Source: Candidatus Rokuibacteriota bacterium
Lineage (GTDB): Bacteria; Methylomirabilota; Methylomirabilia; Rokubacteriales; CSP1-6
DNA: 57,812 bases
Direction: 5' to 3'
Assembly (NCBI GenBank): GCA_030647435.1
Contig: JAUSJX010000129.1
Span: 1 to 57,812 of the forward strand
Shown here: in pieces, positions 44,981 to 54,100 of the stretch
How positions within the stretch are numbered: the first letter of the stretch is position 1
How the letters are laid out: each line of letters begins with the position of its first letter
Translations under genes and position numbers: made by a program
Notes under the pieces: generated by a model
The model's database searches: none
What the model was told of the DNA's origin: nothing
Seen by the model: only the letters and a program-made list of their open reading frames with translations

Positions 44981-46516
44981 TCACCGCTTGATCTGCAAAG
45001 GCGCCGGCGATTGCGCGGGGCCCTTGACCGAGCGGCCGAGGGCCGTGACGAAGATGGCGTCCTTGCCCTCGGCGTGGGGAGAGAAGAAGTCCACGACGTC
45101 GCGGTCGTAGAACGTCAGGCCGGTCGCGCCGAAGCGCAGGGCGTAGGCGGCCAGGTAGAGGCGCCCTCCGAGCAGTCCCGCTTCGAGGTTGGCCAGGCGA
45201 TAGCCGCGGTTGCCGTACTCGTCGAGGAGCGCGTCGAGGTCCGCGAGGAAGAAGACCGTCGCGCTCGACATGCCGCCCAACGACTGCTCGAGGCAGAGGA
45301 ACGCCGACCGCTCACGGAAATCGCCCCGCTTGATCAGCTCCAGCGCGTGGGACTCGGGACGGTAGGCGTAGGCGCCGGGCTCTATCCCGTCCACCGCGTG
45401 CACGGTCAGGTAGAGATCCACGAGGTCCCAGGGCGCATCGGCGGGCCAGCCCCGCGTGGCATGCCACAGGGCCATCGAGAGCTCGCCTGCGCCGATCGCC
45501 TCGCCGGAGAACTGGCGCGTGGAGCCGCGCGCCATGATGGTCTCGGCGAGCGCGCGGCCCGCCGACGGGCGCGGCGTGGGCAGCGCCACGAGGGCGCCCG
45601 CCGGGGACCGCCGCTGCCACGACGCCTCCCGCCAGGCCTGCACCTCGCTCTCGCCGTCGAGCGACGAGTTCTCATACGCATCGCGAAGCAGCGGATAGTC
45701 CACCTCGGAGGACCCCAGCGGGATCACCGCGGGCGTGATCGCCGCGATGACGGGAGACACGGGAGCGGGCCTCCCCTGCCCGCCCACGGGCGCCAGCAGG
45801 AGCGCGCCTTCCTTCTCCGCGTCGAGAGCGAGCAGCCCGTTGACCTCGAGGTCCACGAACCCGGTGATCGCGCGCGCGGGCAGGTCGAGCGCCGTCGCGG
45901 CGGCGAGCAGGTTGGACAGCATGCTGCCCGAGTCCCAGAAGAGGTGACGGTAGCCCCGCGCCTGGTACTTCCAGGTGTTGCGCCAGTAGATGGCGGAGAG
46001 GATCAGGGTCGCGGGACGCGAGGCCAGGTCGTCGTCGGCAGCGGCGATGGCGAGCGCGCCGCGGAAATCTCCCTCGCGCAGGCGCCGCAGCGCGAAGTCG
46101 CCGGGCGAGAAATGGTAGACCCCGGGCTCGAGCCTCGCCACGTCGCCCGCGACCACATAGACCTCCGTCTGATAGAGCGCCCCGGTTGACGGCGCCGCGC
46201 GGAAGTACATGGCGCCGCCGCCCGGATAGCTCGTGCGCTTGGTGACGCCGGCAGAGAAGAAGAGCAGCGCGGCGAGGCGCTCGAGGTCGAGCGGGGTCGC
46301 GCCGGCAGGCTCGGTCGACATGGCCGCCAGCGCATCGAGAGCCGGCACGGGGAAGTCGCGAGGCAGGCCGACGACCGGCAGGCCGGGGTAGATCTTGAAC
46401 GGCTCGGGCTTGGTGTCCCAGTCGAGCCCGCGGGAGCCTGCGCGGACGGACTGCGGCGAATGCGCGGTGGCGTCGTGGTAGCGCCGGGCGGCTTCCGGGT
46501 GCCGGTTGCCGGACAC
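44981..46516 (-). CDS. Tandem SagB/nitroreductase-like protein
   Basis: 511 aa with two SagB/nitroreductase-like FMN domains. The first (about 70-290) contains LFFSAGVTKR, APSTGALYQTEVYVV and VYHFSPGD, typical of SagB-type dehydrogenases. The second (about 320-500) contains RGSTRQFSGEAIGAGELSMA and GAYAYRPESH. SagB-like proteins oxidise azolines to azoles in peptides, but no cyclodehydratase (SagC/D) is nearby, so the substrate is open. The two copies in one chain act as an internal dimer. It is transcribed right after mtnA, 4 nt away. Confidence 0.82.
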   Translation of the reverse strand: MSGNRHPEAARRYHDATAHSPQSVRAGSRGLDWDTKPEPFKIYPGLPVVGLPRDFPVPALDALAAMSTEPAGATPLDLERLAALLFFSAGVTKRTSYPGGGAMYFRAAPSTGALYQTEVYVVAGDVARLEPGVYHFSPGDFALRRLREGDFRGALAIAAADDDLASRPATLILSAIYWRNTWKYQARGYRHLFWDSGSMLSNLLAAATALDLPARAITGFVDLEVNGLLALDAEKEGALLLAPVGGQGRPAPVSPVIAAITPAVIPLGSSEVDYPLLRDAYENSSLDGESEVQAWREASWQRRSPAGALVALPTPRPSAGRALAETIMARGSTRQFSGEAIGAGELSMALWHATRGWPADAPWDLVDLYLTVHAVDGIEPGAYAYRPESHALELIKRGDFRERSAFLCLEQSLGGMSSATVFFLADLDALLDEYGNRGYRLANLEAGLLGGRLYLAAYALRFGATGLTFYDRDVVDFFSPHAEGKDAIFVTALGRSVKGPAQSPAPLQIKR

Positions 46517-46520
46517 GGCC

Positions 46521-47537
46521 CTACGTAAAGGAGTACGGGAAGCGGAAGACTCCCCGCTCGGTGATGATGCCGGCGATGAGCTCGGCCGGCGTCACGTCGA
46601 ACGCGGGGTTGTAGACGGGCGTCTCGGCGGGCGCCGTCTGACAGCCGCCGATGCGGCGGACCTCGTCGCCGCCGCGCTCCTCGATCTGGATGGCCGCTCC
46701 CGACGGGATCGACGGGTCGATGGTGGACAACGGCGCCGCGACGTAGAACGGGATGCCGTGGTGGCTGGCCAGCACCGCGACCGAGTAGGTCCCGATCTTG
46801 TTGGCCGTGTCGCCGTTCGCGGCGATGCGGTCCGCGCCCACGATGACGAGGTCCACCTCGCCCTGCTTCATGACGAAGCCCGCCGCCACGTCCGAGATCA
46901 GCCGATGCGGAATGCCCTCCTTGACCATCTCCCAGGCGGTGAGCCGCGAGCCCTGCATCACCGGCCGCGTCTCGTCCACCCACACGAGGGCGACGCGCCC
47001 TTGCTCGTGAGCCGCGCGGATCACGCCCAGCGCCGTCCCGAACCCGGCCGTCGCCAGCGCGCCCGCGTTGCAGTGGGTGAGGATGCGGGCCCGCTCCGGC
47101 ACGAGCGCCGCGCCGTGGGCGCCGAGCGCCTTGTTGCCCGCCAGGTCCTCGTCGAGGATGGCCTGCGCCTCGCCGAGAAGGCGCTCTCTCAACGCGGGCA
47201 CCGGGAGCGCGCGGTGCGCCTCGGCGACGCCCCGCATGCGGTCGAGCGCCCAGAAGAGGTTGACCGCGGTGGGCCGCGTGGCCGCGAGCCCCTTGATCGC
47301 CTCCTCGAGTTCGGCCACGAGCCCGTCGCCGTCGGGCGCGGCGCTCTGGCGGGCGGCCAGCACCACGCCGAAGGCCGCGGCGCAGCCGATCGCCGGCGCA
47401 CCGCGGACGACGAGGGTGCGGATGGCGTCGGCGACATCCCGCCAGCGGGTGTACTCGCGCATGCGCTCCTCGACGGGAAGGAGACGTTGGTCGAGGAGCA
47501 GGAGGCGGTGCCGCTCCCAGCGGATCGGCGCGATCAT
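46521..47537 (-). CDS. mtnA: Methylthioribose-1-phosphate isomerase
   Basis: 338 aa from the ATG at 47537, which overlaps the DUF167 stop (ATGA). It carries VRGAPAIGCAAAFGVVL near 45-61, LTHCNAGALATAGFGTALGV (about 150-169, active-site Cys), and VIVGADRIAANGDTANKIGT (catalytic Asp). It isomerises 5-methylthioribose-1-phosphate in the methionine salvage pathway. It is related to eIF2B; the CNAG and GADRI motifs support the isomerase function. Confidence 0.95.
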   Translation of the reverse strand: MIAPIRWERHRLLLLDQRLLPVEERMREYTRWRDVADAIRTLVVRGAPAIGCAAAFGVVLAARQSAAPDGDGLVAELEEAIKGLAATRPTAVNLFWALDRMRGVAEAHRALPVPALRERLLGEAQAILDEDLAGNKALGAHGAALVPERARILTHCNAGALATAGFGTALGVIRAAHEQGRVALVWVDETRPVMQGSRLTAWEMVKEGIPHRLISDVAAGFVMKQGEVDLVIVGADRIAANGDTANKIGTYSVAVLASHHGIPFYVAAPLSTIDPSIPSGAAIQIEERGGDEVRRIGGCQTAPAETPVYNPAFDVTPAELIAGIITERGVFRFPYSFT

Positions 47538-47797
47538 CCCGGGATCTTCACGCCCTGGGGCAGGCGGAACCACTTGTCGCGCGACGCGGCGCCGCGCACG
47601 AGGTTGATGGACGAGGGGGCGACGTCGAACGTCTCGGCCAGGAGGTCGATCACCGCGCGGTTGGCCTTGCCGTCCTCCGGCGCGGCCGTGACGCTGACGC
47701 GGAGCGCCGCCCCGTGCCAGCCCTTGACCGCGTTCGCGCGGGCCTTGGGCTGGACGCGCACGTGGAGCAGGACGGCCTCAGGATTTCGCGGGCTCAT
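47534..47797 (-). CDS. DUF167 (YggU-like) protein
   Basis: 87 aa. It contains LHVRVQPKARANAV and LRVSVTAAPEDGKANRAVID, the DUF167 signature, then KLVRG-type SINLVRGAASRDKW. It lies between the DivIVA-like and mtnA genes with overlaps on both sides (20 nt upstream, 4 nt downstream). The neighbouring genes (yggT, proC, yggS) are the familiar conserved neighbourhood of YggU. Biochemical role unknown. Confidence 0.92.
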   Translation of the reverse strand: MSPRNPEAVLLHVRVQPKARANAVKGWHGAALRVSVTAAPEDGKANRAVIDLLAETFDVAPSSINLVRGAASRDKWFRLPQGVKIPG

Positions 47798-48257
47798 CCG
47801 CGGCGACGGCCTTGAGGTCCTGCTCGAGCAGGCGCTGGTACATCTCCACGGTCGAGCGGAGCCCCTCCGCCAGCTGGCGTCTGGTCCGCTTGAGCGCGAT
47901 GATCTCGCTCTGGAGGCTCCCCTCCGCGGAGCGCGAGGCGCCGATGATCCTGTCGGCCTGGACCTCCGCCTCGCGGATGATGACGGACGCCTCGCGGCGC
48001 GCCTGGTCCTTCATCTCCTCGACGAGCCGCTGGGTCGTGACGAGGGTCTCCTGCAGGACCTTCTCGCGCTCCTCGAGGCCGCGCGTGCGCTCCTCGAGCG
48101 CCTGCAGCTGCTCCTTGAGCAGCGAGTTCTCCTTGAGGAGCGCCTCGTAGTCTTCCGCCAGGTCCTCCAGGAAGGTGTCCACCTCCTGGGTGTCGAAGCC
48201 GCGGAACATCTTCACGGTGAACTGTTGCTGGCGGATGTCCATGGGCGTGATGCGCAC
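47778..48257 (-). CDS. DivIVA-domain coiled-coil protein
   Basis: 159 aa. It begins MRITPMDIRQQQFTVKMFRG, with GFDTQEVDTFLEDLAEDYEA, the DivIVA N-terminal crossed-hairpin membrane-binding region. A long coiled coil follows (about 45-130). DivIVA proteins bind negatively curved membrane and recruit cell-division or growth machinery. It overlaps DUF167 by 20 nt, and the yggT gene lies 22 nt upstream. The region fits the conserved divIVA-yggT-yggS neighbourhood of many bacteria. Confidence 0.92.
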   Translation of the reverse strand: MRITPMDIRQQQFTVKMFRGFDTQEVDTFLEDLAEDYEALLKENSLLKEQLQALEERTRGLEEREKVLQETLVTTQRLVEEMKDQARREASVIIREAEVQADRIIGASRSAEGSLQSEIIALKRTRRQLAEGLRSTVEMYQRLLEQDLKAVAADEPAKS

Positions 48258-48279
48258 GGTTCGGTGTCTCCTCTTGCGG

Positions 48280-48549
48280 CTAGTTCATCAGCGCCCGGAG
48301 CAGCACCGGGACGACCCACTGGATCAGAAGGATGACGATCATCGGCGAGAAGTCGAGGCCAAAGGTCTTCCAGGGCGGCAGGAGCCGGCGGATCGGCGCC
48401 AGCACCGGCTCGGTCAGTCGGCGGAGCAGGCGGACGACGGGATTGTACGGGTTCGGGGTGACCCAGGAGATGACGGCCGCCGCGATGATGATCCAGGTGT
48501 AAATGTTCAGCACATCCATGATCAGATCGGCAGGCTGCAGCGACAGCAC
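48280..48549 (-). CDS. YggT-family membrane protein
   Basis: 89 aa with two membrane helices: about 10-30 (NIYTWIIIAAAVISWVTPNP) and 66-85, joined by a short basic loop with RLLRRLTEPVLAPIRRLLPP, a signature of YggT. Two-TM YggT proteins are found in the divIVA/yggS neighbourhood and are thought to help cell envelope organisation. The gene is flanked by proC (2 nt upstream) and divIVA. Confidence 0.92.
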   Translation of the reverse strand: MLSLQPADLIMDVLNIYTWIIIAAAVISWVTPNPYNPVVRLLRRLTEPVLAPIRRLLPPWKTFGLDFSPMIVILLIQWVVPVLLRALMN

Positions 48550-48551
48550 GG

Positions 48552-49370
48552 CTACCCTGCCCCCAGCTCGCGCGAGCGCAGCGTGGCGCGCTCGACGGCC
48601 TGGATCAAGGCGCGGCGGAGCCCGCCGTCCTCGAGCGCGGCGATGCCGGCGATGGTGGTGCCGCCCGGCGAAGAGACCATGTCCTTGAGCTGGGCGGGGT
48701 GCACGCCCGTCTCGAGGATCAAGCGCGCGGAGCCGAGCACGGTCTGCGCCGCGAGCAGCGTCGCCGTGGCGCGGTCGAGCCCCATCTTGACCCCGCCGTC
48801 AGCCAGCGCCTCGATCGCGATGGCGACGTAGGCCGGGCCGGAGCCGGAGAGTCCCGTGACGGCGTCCATGGCGCTCTCGTCGAGCACCACGACCTTGCCG
48901 ACGGCGGCGAAGAGCTCCTGCGCGGCCTCGAGGTCACCGGGACGGAGGCCCTCGGCGCGCGCGATGGCCGTGACGCCTTCCAGCACGAGGGCCGGGGTGT
49001 TCGGCATGACCCGGATCAGGCGCGCGGGCTTGCCCAGCTGGTCCCGGAGCTTGCGCGTTGCCACGCCCGCGGCGATCGAGATCAGGAGCTTGCCCTCGTC
49101 GACGGCGGAGGCGACTTCCTTGAGGACGGCGGCCATGATCTGCGGCTTGACCGCCAGGATGATCACGTCGGCGCCGCTCACGAGCGCGGAATTGTCCGTG
49201 ACGGCCCGGATCCCGTAGCGCGTCGCGACCTGTCCCAGGTGATCCGCTCGGGGGTCCGCGGCGGTGATGGAGCCTGCGGGCACGAGGCCCGTCTGGGTCA
49301 GGCCCTTGATCAGCGCCTCGCCCATGTTGCCCGCGCCGAGGAACGCGACCCGCTTGCCCTTGATGCTCAC
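48552..49370 (-). CDS. proC: Pyrroline-5-carboxylate reductase
   Basis: 272 aa from a GTG at 49370 that overlaps the yggS stop (GTGA). The Rossmann motif FLGAGNMGEALIKGL is near the N-terminus, and the substrate-binding region LSGSGPAYVAIAIEALADGG (about 175-194) is present, with SPGGTTIAGIAALEDGG near the end. It makes proline from pyrroline-5-carboxylate with NAD(P)H. It is part of the conserved yggS-proC-yggT group. Confidence 0.96.
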   Translation of the reverse strand: MSIKGKRVAFLGAGNMGEALIKGLTQTGLVPAGSITAADPRADHLGQVATRYGIRAVTDNSALVSGADVIILAVKPQIMAAVLKEVASAVDEGKLLISIAAGVATRKLRDQLGKPARLIRVMPNTPALVLEGVTAIARAEGLRPGDLEAAQELFAAVGKVVVLDESAMDAVTGLSGSGPAYVAIAIEALADGGVKMGLDRATATLLAAQTVLGSARLILETGVHPAQLKDMVSSPGGTTIAGIAALEDGGLRRALIQAVERATLRSRELGAG

Positions 49371-50062
49371 GCCCCGCCCTCCGTGACGGCCGCCCTCGGC
49401 GCGCGGGGGCCGAAGATCGCCGTGCCCACGCGCACCATGGTCGCCCCCTCCTCTATCGCCACTTCGAAATCGCCGCTCATCCCCATGGAGCAGTGCTCGA
49501 GGCCCGACGCGTCCCGCAGCTCGCGCAGCCGCTTGAACCAGACACGCGCCGCCTCCGCGCTGTCCGCCGCGGGCGGGATGCACATGAGCCCGCGCACGTC
49601 GAGATTGCGACAGCCCGTCATGGCGTCGAGCAGCCGCTTGAGCTCGGCGGGCTGCACACCGCCCTTCTGCGGCTCCTCGCCGACGTTCACCTGCACCAGC
49701 ACCCGCACCACGCGCTCAGCCTGGTGAGCGCGGCGGTCGAGCTCCCGGGCCAGCTCCTCGCGGTCCACCGAGTGGATCCAGTCGAAGCAGTGGACGGCTT
49801 CCTTGGCCTTGTTGGTCTGGAGCGATCCGATCAGGTGCCAGGGCACGGGCCGCCCGAGCGCCGCGACCTTCTCCTTCGCCTCCTGCACGCGGTTCTCGCC
49901 GAGCGCCTTGACTCCCGCCTCGAGCGCGAGCGTGATCCGCTCGATCTCCACAGTCTTGGACACGGCGATCACCAGCACGTCACCGGCCTTGCGCCCGGCG
50001 CGCAGGCACGCGCGCTCAACCGCCTGCTGGACCCTCTCCAAGTTGCCCCGTATGTCGAGCAT
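49367..50062 (-). CDS. yggS: YggS-family PLP homeostasis protein
   Basis: 231 aa. The PLP Lys is in VIAVSKTVEIERI (about 36), and the family signature GENRVQEAKEK and WHLIGSLQTNKAK follow. The phosphate-binding loop is near SMGMSGDFEVAIEEGATMVRVG. It is a PLP-binding alanine-racemase-fold protein without enzymatic activity, which controls PLP and amino-acid levels. First gene of the yggS-proC-yggT-divIVA-yggU-mtnA run; its start lies about 130 nt from the 3' end of pgeF, separated by a tandem repeat. Confidence 0.95.
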   Translation of the reverse strand: MLDIRGNLERVQQAVERACLRAGRKAGDVLVIAVSKTVEIERITLALEAGVKALGENRVQEAKEKVAALGRPVPWHLIGSLQTNKAKEAVHCFDWIHSVDREELARELDRRAHQAERVVRVLVQVNVGEEPQKGGVQPAELKRLLDAMTGCRNLDVRGLMCIPPAADSAEAARVWFKRLRELRDASGLEHCSMGMSGDFEVAIEEGATMVRVGTAIFGPRAPRAAVTEGGA

Positions 50063-50103
50063 AAATGCCTGTCCGGTTGGCCGATTCTAGCACGCAGCAC
50101 TCC

Positions 50104-50395
50104 CCCTCACCCTGCCCTCTCCCCAGAGGGGAGAGGGTTCTCCTCGGCCCCCTCACCCGGCCCGCTCCCCAGAGGGGAGAGGGTTCTCCTCGGCTCCCTC
50201 ACCCTGCCCGCTCCCCAGAGGGGAGAGGGTTCTCCTCGGCTCCCTCACCCGGCCCGCTCCCCAGAGGGGAGAGGGTTGTTCTCGGCTCCCTGTCCTCAGA
50301 GGGGAGAGGGTTGTTCTCGGCTCCCTTCTTCCCAAATGGGAGAGGGTTGCTCTCGGCTCCCTCTCCCCCAGCGGGGGAGAGGGTAGGGTGAGGGG
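50104..50395. repeat. Tandem degenerate 46-bp repeat with palindromic core (about 7 units)
   Basis: Four units of about 46 bp start at roughly 50104, 50149, 50196 and 50242, each with CTCCCCAGAGGGGAGAGGG, an inverted repeat (CTCCCC/GGGGAG) able to fold as a hairpin. Three further degenerate, shorter copies follow to about 50395, ending in an inverted CCCTCTCCCC/GGGGAGAGGG pair. The array spans the 3' end of pgeF and the yggS-pgeF gap. It resembles the dispersed GC-rich repeats seen in many high-GC genomes. No spacers or direct CRISPR-like pattern exist. Confidence 0.85.
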
Positions 50396-51158
50396 GCGTA
50401 AGAGGCACGGCTGCAACGCTGACCAGCCGTCCCTTGTGGCCGCGCCGGTAGGAGTAGAAAAGGTCGGTGCGGCAGCCCGTGCAGAGCCGGGGGTTATCTA
50501 TCCTGTCGCCGCGAAGCCCTGCGCCTCGCAGCTGCTCCTCGTTGGCGGCCCAGAGATCGAGCATCCACTTGCCGAGGCCCACCGACCTGACCCAGGCGCC
50601 CCAGCGCCCCGGAAAGGCCGCGTCGAGCCGCGCGATCACCGGCTTGTCCACCTCGTAGCAGCAGGGCCCTATAGACGGTCCGACGGCCGCCAGGAAGCCT
50701 TCGGGCCGGCCACCCGCCTCCACCAGCGCCAGGACGGCCACCCGCGCCACCGACTGGGCGGTGCCGCGCCAGCCCGCGTGGACGACCGCGAGCCGCCGCC
50801 CGTCGGCGTCGTAGATCAGGATCGGCACGCAGTCGGCGGAAAAGACCGCGATAGGCAGCCCCGGCCTGTCAGTGATGAGAGCGTCGGCGTTCCCCGCCAG
50901 GCCACCCACGGTCGCGCGGAGGACATCAGCGCCGTGGACCTGCTTGAGAAAGGCCGCAGGCTCCGCAGCGAGGCCGCACTCGGCGAGCAAGGGCGTGGCG
51001 TCGGGACCGAGAGGCGGGAACGGGTCTCTGAAGGCCGTCACGCCCGGGAAGTTGCGCGTGGTGAAGAGATGCGGCACTCCCGCGCCTTCGAGCAACTGCG
51101 AAACGAAGTGGGTGGGCGGGTCGCCGTGGAAGCGCGGAGCGGTCATGGCGTCGGCCAT
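50199..51158 (-). CDS. pgeF: Polyphenol oxidase family / laccase-domain protein (purine nucleoside phosphorylase-like)
   Basis: 319 aa from the ATG at 51158 (51146 would give 315 aa). Zn/active-site motifs are in LKQVHGADVL (His), AVFSADCVPILIYD (Cys) and AVVHAGWRGTAQ (His). This family has adenosine deaminase/purine nucleoside phosphorylase and peptidoglycan-editing activities. The core normally stops near RRGHKGRLVSV; here about 65 extra residues (PHPTLSPAGGEG and related) are read from the tandem repeat. The tail probably arose when repeat DNA replaced the original stop. Confidence 0.9.
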   Translation of the reverse strand: MADAMTAPRFHGDPPTHFVSQLLEGAGVPHLFTTRNFPGVTAFRDPFPPLGPDATPLLAECGLAAEPAAFLKQVHGADVLRATVGGLAGNADALITDRPGLPIAVFSADCVPILIYDADGRRLAVVHAGWRGTAQSVARVAVLALVEAGGRPEGFLAAVGPSIGPCCYEVDKPVIARLDAAFPGRWGAWVRSVGLGKWMLDLWAANEEQLRGAGLRGDRIDNPRLCTGCRTDLFYSYRRGHKGRLVSVAAVPLTPPHPTLSPAGGEGAESNPLPFGKKGAENNPLPSEDREPRTTLSPLGSGPGEGAEENPLPSGERAG

Positions 51159-51192
51159 TTGAGTCCGAGGATGGCGGTGAGCGCAACGACTC

Positions 51193-54100
51193 TCATGCCA
51201 GCTCCCGCATCTCCGCCTCCGCCTGCTCCAGCCAGAACCGCATATCCATCTCGCGGTACATCGTGATTGCGGTCGTGAGGTGCTCACGGGCCTGCTCGCG
51301 TTTGCCGGAACGCCGGAAGAGCTTGCCGAGGCCGAGGTGGCAGTGGGCGACGAGCGGGCGCATACCCAGCTCTTCAGCGAGCGCCGTGGCCTGGCGGTAA
51401 TGGGTTTCGGCAGGCTCGATCTCCGGGGGTTCGCGATGCGCTGCGACCTCGCCGAGGAGGCGCAGAGCATAGACCTGGTGGCCTCGTTCCTGGTGAGCGC
51501 GCGCCAGCTCAAGCGCACGTATGGCACCGTGGGCGGCCTCGTCCAGCCGGCCAGCCAGCCGATGGCCCTCACTGAGATGGATGAGCCAGAGGGTATGCAG
51601 GAACACGATCTGCATGGCGGCGGACTGCTCCACCGCCTGCTCCAGGAGCGGCAGGCCCTCGGCCAGCCGTCCGGACTGCGCATACGCAAGTCCTAAGGCC
51701 GAGGCCAGCCTCGGAAAAAAGAGGGGGAGCTGCGCGGACTGCCAGAGGCGCAGGCCGCGTTCGAGCACGGGGATGGCTTTCGACAGGTCCCCGTGGCGGA
51801 GGGACGCCAGGCCAGCTCCGCCACAGGCGAGGACCAGGCTCCAGGGCTGATCGACCGTCTCGGCGAGCCGGACGCCTTCCTCGCCCCAGGCGGTCGCCTC
51901 GACAAACTCGCCCACTTCGGCAAGGCACCAGGCCAACCAACTCCGGTTGAGGGCGGCAGGCAAGCTGTGCCCACCGAAGCGCTCACGAGCAGAGTCGCCG
52001 GTCAGATAGGTCACGTTCTCCCTGTAACAGTCGAGGGCCCGCCGATAGTCGCCCAGGCTGAAGTAGGCCCCCGCGATCATTATGGTCGCGTCGAGCCGGG
52101 TGCGGACGTCGCCGGTGATAGTCGTCAGGGCAAGCGCCCGCTGGCCCGCCGCAACGGCATGCTCGTAGTCACCCGCGTAGTCGAAATACTGGGACATCCA
52201 GGCAGCGATCCGTCCCAGTCGATGGGAGTCGTCGAGCGTCGTGGCAAGGGCGTCGGCCTCGCGCAGCAGGGTCAGGATCCGCCGGAACTCGCCGAACGCC
52301 GAGAGCGGGAAACGCATGTCGAGCCGCAGATCGATGGTCTGCTCGCGGGTGTGGCGACTATCGGGGAGGTGACGGAGGGCTTCGAGCGCCTGCTCGAAGA
52401 ACGTCAGCGCCTCGCGATACGCTGAGTGCCCGACCGCCTTGGCGCCGGCCTGGCGCAGATAGGCCACCGCCTTGTCCCACACCTCGCCTCTGGAGGCGTG
52501 GTGGCCCAGCCGCTCGACGTGCTCGGCGAGCCGGTCGGGATGGGCGGCCTCGATGGCCTCCACGATCCGAGCGTGGGACGCGCGGCGGCGGTCGCCGAGC
52601 AGGCTCCCGTATGCGACCTCGTGGGTCAGCGCGTGCTTGAAGGTGTATTCGAGGTCGGGGAAGAGGCTCGTCTCGTAGAGGAACTCGGCGGCCTGGAGGC
52701 CGGCAAGCCCGCGGCGCAGGTCCTCCTCGCCGAGCTCGGCAATGGCGAGCAGGAGGGCGAACGGCACGTCCTTGCCGATGACGGAGGCGGTCTGGAGGAG
52801 CTGCTTGTCCTGAGGATCCAGCCGGTCGATCCGCGAGGCGAGAATCGCCTGCACCGTGGCGGGCACGTCGATCGTGTCGAGGGGCCGGGCGAGGCGATGG
52901 GCCCCGCGCTCTCCCGTGAGGGCGTGCGTCTCGACCAGCGTCCGCACGCTCTCCTCGAGGAAGAGGGGATTGCCGCCGGTCCGGGCGATGAGAACGGGCT
53001 TGAGCATCTCGACGGTGGCGTCGGTGCCCAGCAAGGCCAGGAGCAGCTCGTTCGCGCTCTCGGGAGGGAGGGCGTCGAGACGGAGCTGGGTGTAGTAGGT
53101 CTTGCTCCCCCAGCCGTGGCGGTACTCGGGCCGGTAGTTGACGAGGAGGAGAAGTCTTGCGGTCGGCAGGCTCTCGACCAGGCTGTCCAGGAGCGCCTGC
53201 GTTTCGGAGTCGATCCAGTGGAGGTCCTCGAAGACCACGAGGAGGGGCTGCAGCTGGCACTCGCGCAGCAGGAGGCGCTTGACGGCGTCGAGGGTTCTCC
53301 GGCGGCGTTGCGGCGGATCGAGGGCCTGCCACTCGGTGTCCTCGACGGGCACGTCCAGGAGCGCCAGTAGGGCTGGCAGGATCGGCTCGAGGGTCCGGTC
53401 CAGCGTGAGGAGCTTGCCGGTGACCTTCTCTCGTACCTCGCGGTGGGTCTCGCGGTCGTGCACGTTGAAGTAGGCCTTGAGGAGATCGATGACGGGCAGG
53501 TAGCTGGTTGCCTTGCCGTAGGACACCGAGCCCGCTTCCAGGATGAGCCACTCCTGGGTGCGGTGGGAGTGGGTGAACTCGTAGACGAGGCGGGACTTCC
53601 CCACGCCGGGTTCCCCCACGAGGGCGACGAGCTGGCCGTGGCCATTGTGCGCGAGGGCCAGCGCCCGGCGGAGCTGCTCGATCTCGGCGTCGCGGCCGAC
53701 GAACCGCGTCAGTCCCCGCGCGGCGGCCGCGTGGAGCCGGGTCCGCTGCGCGCTCGCTCCGGTGAGCGCGTAGATTTCCACCGGGTCCGGCAGGCCCTTG
53801 ACGGCGACCGGTCCCCGGGCCGCGACCTGAACATAGCCTTCGGCGAGCTGGAGGGTCGCGGGGGCGAGCAGGATCGTTCCCGGCGTCGCCATCTGCTCCA
53901 TGCGGGCGGCCAGGTGGGTCGTCTGACCGACCGCCGTGTAATCCATGTGCAGATCGGACCCGATGGCGCGGACGACCACCTCGCCGGAGTTGAGCCCCAC
54001 GCGGATCTGGATGGGCACCCCGTGCGAGCGGAACACACCCTCCGCGTACTGCGCGACTGACTCCTGCATCCGAAGCGCCGCGTAGCAGGCCCGCACCGCG

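Noticed and set aside
50104-50395. Possible CRISPR array
   Set aside because: Units are contiguous and about 46 bp with no unique spacers; the repeats degenerate and read into a gene. No cas genes in the window.
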